Positions 8,760 through 12,059 of a stretch of 12,059 nt of DNA are shown one piece after another; positions within the stretch are counted from its first letter, which is position 1; every line of letters begins with the position of its first letter. Under the pieces are notes generated by a model that worked only from the letters and a program-made list of their open reading frames with translations, was not told the origin of the DNA and made no database searches. The DNA lies in NCBI GenBank assembly GCA_023424095.1, contig JAFAEG010000057.1, forward strand, positions 1 through 12,059, read 5' to 3'. Source of the DNA: Pseudomonadota bacterium (GTDB lineage Bacteria; Pseudomonadota; Alphaproteobacteria; Sphingomonadales; Sphingomonadaceae). A program made the translations under genes and the position numbers.

Positions 8760-9237
8760 TCCCGCCATAGACGCCGTTCCAATAGAGCAAGGGCGAGACG
8801 TCGTCGCGCACCCGCACATCCTCGATCACGCCGATGAAGATGCTGTGCGTGCCGAACTGGTGGCAATCGATCCGCCGGCACAGCACCGACGCCTGCGCGT
8901 CGATCAGCCGCGGCGGCTCGTCCGCGTCCAATTCCCAGCCGTCGACGAAGCGCAATTTCTCCATCTTGCGATCGGCGAACATGCTGGCGATCTCCTCCTG
9001 CTCGCGATGGAGGATGTTCACCCGGAACGCCTCCATGTCGGACATTGAGGCGTGGACCGAGGCGGCGCGGTTGATGCAGACGAGAAGGCTCGGCGGGTCC
9101 ATCGACAGCGACGAGACGGCGGTCGCGGTGACGCCCATCGGCCGCCCGTCCACATTCAGGCTGATCACGTTCACCGTCGATGCGACCTGCCGCATCGCCA
9201 GCCGGAAATCGTCGATCAGCTGGTCCTCGTCGCTCAT
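8743..9237 (-). CDS. Flavin reductase-domain (FMN-binding split barrel) protein
   Basis: The 164-residue protein matches the flavin reductase-like family (HpaC/NTAB group), which reduces free FMN or FAD with NAD(P)H and often supplies a partner monooxygenase. Visible signatures are FRLAMRQVASTVNVISL at 11-27, GRPMGVTATAVSSLSMDPPSLLVCIN at 31-56, which contacts the flavin, RVNILH at 72-77, and GTHSIFIGVIEDV at 129-141. The length is typical. The start at 9237 has GGAG 6 nt upstream (9244-9247), and its ATG overlaps the TGA of the hutG-like gene (ATGA), so it is second in a coupled pair. No oxygenase gene is in the window, so its electron acceptor is unknown. The link to histidine breakdown rests only on position. 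Confidence 0.9.
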   Translation of the reverse strand: MSDEDQLIDDFRLAMRQVASTVNVISLNVDGRPMGVTATAVSSLSMDPPSLLVCINRAASVHASMSDMEAFRVNILHREQEEIASMFADRKMEKLRFVDGWELDADEPPRLIDAQASVLCRRIDCHQFGTHSIFIGVIEDVRVRDDVSPLLYWNGVYGGISEGR

Positions 9238-10124
9238 CCCGCGCTCCGCATCGCATAGCCCGCCAGGATTTCCGCGACCCAGCGCCCGGCGGTCAGTGCG
9301 GACAGATCGGACGGATCGAGGCTGGGATCGAATTCGGTGAGATCGACCAGCCGCACCTTCGGCTCGGCCGCGAGCAGCCGGGCGGCGGTGAAGAAATCGG
9401 TGACGTGCATCCCGCCGGGGCGCGCGCCCGGCGCGCCGGGGAACTGGCCGCGATCGATCACGTCGATGTCGAAATCGACGATGATCCGCTCGCAATGCTC
9501 CAACTGGCCCAGCGCCGTCTCGATCAGCCGGGCGATGCCACGCGAGCGCACATCGGCGGCGGTGAACACCGTCCCGCCGGCTTCGAGCACATCGAGATGC
9601 ATCTTCACTGTGTTCGCGAACGGCGCGAGGCCGATCTGGACGAGGTTGGCGCCGTCGAGGCCATCTTCGAGCAGGCAGCGGACCGGATTGCCGTTGAGCG
9701 GGCCATCGTTGGTGTCGCGCATGTCGAAATGGGCATCGAGCGTGATCAGCCCGACCTCAGCCAGCGGCACGCCGAGGCGGTGCGCGGCGGGCCGGGTCAC
9801 CGCATTGTTGCCACCGATCAGCAGGGTCAGGCCATGCGTCGCCGCCGCCTCGCCCACCGCGTCGCGGATCGGCGCGAAGCCTTCGGCGGGCGACAGGCCG
9901 GTCACCGCCACATCGCCCAGATCCGCGACCGGCGCGGTCAGCACCTCGCGCGTTTCGACATCGTAGCTGCTGATCCGCCTCAGCGCCCGCCGCACCGCTT
10001 CCGGCGCGAGGTCGCAGCGGCCCGGAGTCACCGACCCCGCCTCCATCGGCGCGCCGAGCAAGGCCACCTCACCGGGGCCGCCGGGCACGAGCAGATCGGC
10101 GATGTTGGGCCATTCGGCGCTCAT
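9234..10124 (-). CDS. Arginase/formiminoglutamase-family hydrolase, probable hutG-type with altered metal site
   Basis: The 296-residue protein belongs to the ureohydrolase family, which cleaves guanidino or formimino groups at a binuclear metal centre. Next to hutI and hutU, the likely reaction is N-formimino-glutamate to glutamate and formamide. Most ligands are visible: DAHFD at 130-134, DFDID with Asp220 and Asp222, and Glu264 in LTEFDP. The usual GGDHS or GGGHE motif reads GGNNA at 104-108, so the His that binds the first metal is Asn107. That leaves activity open. I chose the ATG at 10124 (MSAEWPN); an extension to 10436 would be antisense to hutI. The Shine-Dalgarno is weak. It is divergent from hutI by 40 bp and overlaps the flavin reductase start. 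Agmatinase- or guanidinase-like roles are alternatives. Confidence 0.82.
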   Translation of the reverse strand: MSAEWPNIADLLVPGGPGEVALLGAPMEAGSVTPGRCDLAPEAVRRALRRISSYDVETREVLTAPVADLGDVAVTGLSPAEGFAPIRDAVGEAAATHGLTLLIGGNNAVTRPAAHRLGVPLAEVGLITLDAHFDMRDTNDGPLNGNPVRCLLEDGLDGANLVQIGLAPFANTVKMHLDVLEAGGTVFTAADVRSRGIARLIETALGQLEHCERIIVDFDIDVIDRGQFPGAPGARPGGMHVTDFFTAARLLAAEPKVRLVDLTEFDPSLDPSDLSALTAGRWVAEILAGYAMRSAG

Positions 10125-10164
10125 GGCTTGGCGCTTAAGGGGTCGCCGTGCGAAAGGCGAGAGC
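10125..10164. promoter_or_regulatory. Short divergent region between the hutG-like gene and hutI
   Basis: Only 40 bp separate the two starts. AAAGG (10153-10157) is the likely ribosome site of hutI, 7 nt before its ATG. I see no convincing -35/-10 pair and no HutC-type palindrome here, so at least one promoter probably lies inside a coding region, or hutI is read from further upstream. Confidence 0.4.
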
Positions 10165-11382
10165 ATGTGGGATCTGATGCTGACCGACTGCCATGTGGCG
10201 ACGATGGACCCGGCCGTCGCGGCCCCGTTCGGCGGAATTGAAAATGCCGCGATCGGGATTGCCGACGGCAAGATCGTGCGCGTCGGCAAGCGCTCCGAAC
10301 TGGCCGGCAACCGCGCGAAGAAGGTGGAGGCCTTGGGCGGCGCCTGGGTCACGCCCGGCCTGATCGACTGCCACACGCACCTCGTCTTCGGCGGCAACCG
10401 CGCGCACGAATTCGAGATGCGGCTGGAAGGCGCCACCTACGAGGAGATTGCCAAGGCCGGTGGCGGCATCGTCTCCACCGTCGGCGCGACCCGCAGCGCC
10501 AGTGCCGAGGAGATTGCCGAACAGGCGCGGCCCCGGCTCAAGGCGCTGATGCGCGGCGGCGTCACCACGATCGAGATCAAATCGGGCTACGGCCTCGATC
10601 TCGACAGCGAATTGAAATTGCTCCGCGCCGCGAGGCTGCTGGCGCAGAGCGAGGAGGTGCGTGTCTGCCCTACCCTGCTCGCGCTCCACGCTTTGCCGCC
10701 GGACTTTAATGAGCGCCGCGCCGAGTTCGTCGCGATGGCGACCGACGAATTGATCCCCGCTGCGAAGGCGGAAGGGCTGGCAGAGGCGGTCGATGCCTTT
10801 TGCGAAGGGATCGGTTTCACCCCCGACGAGGTCCGCGCTTTGTTCGAGGCCGCCGCAAGAGCGGGCCTGCCGGTGAAGCTCCATGCCGAGCAATTGAGCA
10901 ACCTCAACGGCGCCGCGCTCGCGGCCGAATATGGTGCGCTGTCGGCGGATCATCTCGAACATCTCGACGAGGCAGGCGCGGCCGCGATGGCGCGGGCGGG
11001 CATGGTCGGCGTCCTCCTGCCCGGCGCTTTCTATGCGCTGAAGGAAACCCACAAGCCGCCGGTCGAGATGCTCCGCCGGCACAATGTCCCGATGGCGATC
11101 GCGACCGATTGCAATCCGGGCACCTCGCCCGTCCTATCGGCCACCTTGATGCTCAGCATGGCCTGCACCTTGTTCGGCCTGACGCCGGAGGAAGCGCTCG
11201 CCGGCATGACCCGCAACGCCGCCAGGGCGCTGGGCCGCGAGCGCGAGCTTGGCACCATCGCCTCGGGCAAGGCGGCGGACCTGTGCGTCTGGCGGATCGG
11301 GCGGCCGGCTGAGCTAGCCTACTGGATCGGCCACCCCGGGCCGGAGCGGCGCTATCTTGGTGGGGTAGAAGCCACCCCCTAG
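10165..11382 (+). CDS. hutI: Imidazolonepropionase
   Basis: HutI hydrolyses 4-imidazolone-5-propanoate to N-formimino-L-glutamate, the third step of histidine degradation, in the cytosol. The 405-residue protein is complete and of normal family length. It shows HTH after PGLIDC (His70, His72), EIKSGYGLDLDSE at 137-149, ALHALPP with His175, KLHAEQLSN with His240, HLEHLDE near 263, and the metal-binding Asp315 in ATDCNPGTSP. The ATG at 10165 (MWDLML) was chosen because AAAGG precedes it and the longer frame from 10102 would run into the divergent hutG-like gene. hutU follows on the same strand after 101 bp, with the gap almost filled by an inverted repeat that starts 1 bp after the hutI stop. 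Confidence 0.97.
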   Translation: MWDLMLTDCHVATMDPAVAAPFGGIENAAIGIADGKIVRVGKRSELAGNRAKKVEALGGAWVTPGLIDCHTHLVFGGNRAHEFEMRLEGATYEEIAKAGGGIVSTVGATRSASAEEIAEQARPRLKALMRGGVTTIEIKSGYGLDLDSELKLLRAARLLAQSEEVRVCPTLLALHALPPDFNERRAEFVAMATDELIPAAKAEGLAEAVDAFCEGIGFTPDEVRALFEAAARAGLPVKLHAEQLSNLNGAALAAEYGALSADHLEHLDEAGAAAMARAGMVGVLLPGAFYALKETHKPPVEMLRRHNVPMAIATDCNPGTSPVLSATLMLSMACTLFGLTPEEALAGMTRNAARALGRERELGTIASGKAADLCVWRIGRPAELAYWIGHPGPERRYLGGVEATP

Positions 11383-11383
11383 C

Positions 11384-11471
11384 CCGTCCTGCCTGAGCTT
11401 GTCGAAGGCCTGCCCTTCTCTTTACAGCGAGCACAGAAAAGACAGGGCTTCGACAAGCTCAGCCAGGACGG
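11384..11471. repeat. Paired inverted repeat of the TGAGCTTGTCGAAG type between hutI and hutU
   Basis: Two 29-nt arms (11384-11412 and 11443-11471) are complementary at 27 of 29 positions and are separated by 30 nt. The core TGAGCTTGTCGAAG in each arm can also fold locally (GCTT/AAGC around GTCG in the right-hand arm). From memory, repeats with this core recur in intergenic DNA of sphingomonads and other proteobacteria. The repeat begins 1 bp after the hutI stop and ends 12 bp before the hutU ATG, so it could form a large hairpin in the hutIU transcript. Confidence 0.85.
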
Positions 11472-11483
11472 AATTGGGTCGGA

Positions 11484-12059
11484 ATGAACAGCAGAACAGA
11501 CAATAGCCGCCTCATCCGCGCGCGGACCGGGACCGAGATCAAGGCCAAATCCTGGCTCACCGAAGCCGCCGTGCGGATGCTCCAGAACAATCTCGATCCG
11601 GCCGTGGCGGAAGCGCCCGAGGAACTGGTCGTCTATGGCGGCATCGGCCGCGCCGCGCGCGACTGGCAGAGCTTTGACACGATCATCGAGACGCTTGAGC
11701 GGCTGGAAAGCGACCAGACCCTGCTCGTCCAGTCGGGCAAGCCGGTCGGCGTCTTCCCGACCCATCCCGATGCACCGCGCGTGCTGATCGCGAACAGCAA
11801 CCTGGTGCCGAAATGGGCGACCTGGGAGCATTTCCACGAATTGGATCGCAAGGGCCTGATGATGTACGGCCAGATGACGGCCGGATCGTGGATCTACATC
11901 GGCACGCAGGGCATCGTGCAGGGCACGTATGAGACCTTCGTCGAGATGGGCCGCCAGCATTATGGCGGCGACCTGACCGGCAAGTGGATCCTGACCGCGG
12001 GCCTGGGCGGCATGGGCGGCGCACAGCCGCTCGCGGCGGTGATGGCCGGCGCGCATTGC
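11484..12059 (+). CDS. hutU: Urocanate hydratase, N-terminal 192 residues (runs off the right edge)
   Basis: HutU adds water to urocanate to give 4-imidazolone-5-propanoate, using a tightly bound NAD+ as electrophile; it is the second step of histidine degradation. The visible 192 codons match the start of the roughly 550-residue family: TEIKAKSWLTEAAVRML near residue 17, GGIGRAARDW, QSGKPVGVFPTHPDAPRV, ANSNLVPKWA, YGQMTAGSWIYIGTQGIVQ and the start of the NAD-binding region TAGLGGMGGAQPLA at the edge. The frame is intact to the last base. The ATG at 11484 is preceded by GGGTCGGA; spacing is poor, but the N-terminus fits the family. It lies 12 bp after the inverted repeat and should be co-transcribed with hutI. 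Confidence 0.96.
   Translation, partial: MNSRTDNSRLIRARTGTEIKAKSWLTEAAVRMLQNNLDPAVAEAPEELVVYGGIGRAARDWQSFDTIIETLERLESDQTLLVQSGKPVGVFPTHPDAPRVLIANSNLVPKWATWEHFHELDRKGLMMYGQMTAGSWIYIGTQGIVQGTYETFVEMGRQHYGGDLTGKWILTAGLGGMGGAQPLAAVMAGAHC

Noticed and set aside
10125..10436. N-terminal extension of the hutG-like protein by 104 codons
   Set aside because: It would be antisense to the hutI coding start, with no family similarity, whereas the ATG at 10124 fits the family N-terminus.
11379..12056. Minus-strand open frame opposite hutU
   Set aside because: hutU is clear on the plus strand; part of the opposite product (LSLSKP and RPSTSSGRTG) is the usual artefact of translating the TGAGCTTGTCGAAG repeat.

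Overview
The window looks like chromosomal DNA of an alphaproteobacterium, most likely a sphingomonad. The grounds are high G+C with GC-rich third codon positions, a DUF3617 lipoprotein, an alphaproteobacterial-type UvrB tail, a hut cluster with an arginase-family gene, and paired inverted repeats of the TGAGCTTGTCGAAG type. The genus call is an inference from protein and repeat style. Coding density is very high: every gap between genes is under 150 bp. I see no rRNA, tRNA, CRISPR array, transposase, phage gene or plasmid function.

Layout. Positions 1-2808 hold a minus-strand series: ilvA (threonine dehydratase), then bpt (aspartate/glutamate leucyltransferase of the N-degron pathway), then an unrecognised lipoprotein that runs off the left edge. 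A divergent region (2809-2954) carries a paired inverted repeat resembling a REPIN. Next on the plus strand are an exported YtcJ-like amidohydrolase (2955-4625) and a small DUF1761 membrane protein (4691-5092). The latter has its own probable promoter with an overlapping palindrome. Its stop codon overlaps that of the convergent uvrB (5089-7290, minus) in a shared CTAG. Divergent from uvrB are a DUF3617 lipoprotein and a VOC-fold protein, coupled by an ATGA overlap. These face a small secreted protein of unknown function (8275-8700, minus).

The right end is a histidine-utilisation region. On the minus strand are an arginase/formiminoglutamase-family gene (hutG-like) and a flavin reductase-domain gene, overlapping by ATGA. 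On the plus strand are hutI (imidazolonepropionase) and the first 192 codons of hutU (urocanate hydratase). HutU makes imidazolonepropionate, HutI opens it to formiminoglutamate, and a HutG-type ureohydrolase would release formamide and glutamate. hutH, and any hutF or hutC, would have to lie outside the window. A second paired inverted repeat fills the hutI-hutU gap.

I did not find a clearly new multi-gene system; most of the window is housekeeping and catabolism. The points most worth a second look are the hutG-like protein, whose usual first metal-binding His is Asn, the two repeat pairs placed in regulatory gaps, and the promoter/operator-like site at 4637-4665. Several starts were moved inward from the longest open frame because the extra N-terminus came from repeat DNA or from antisense to a neighbour.
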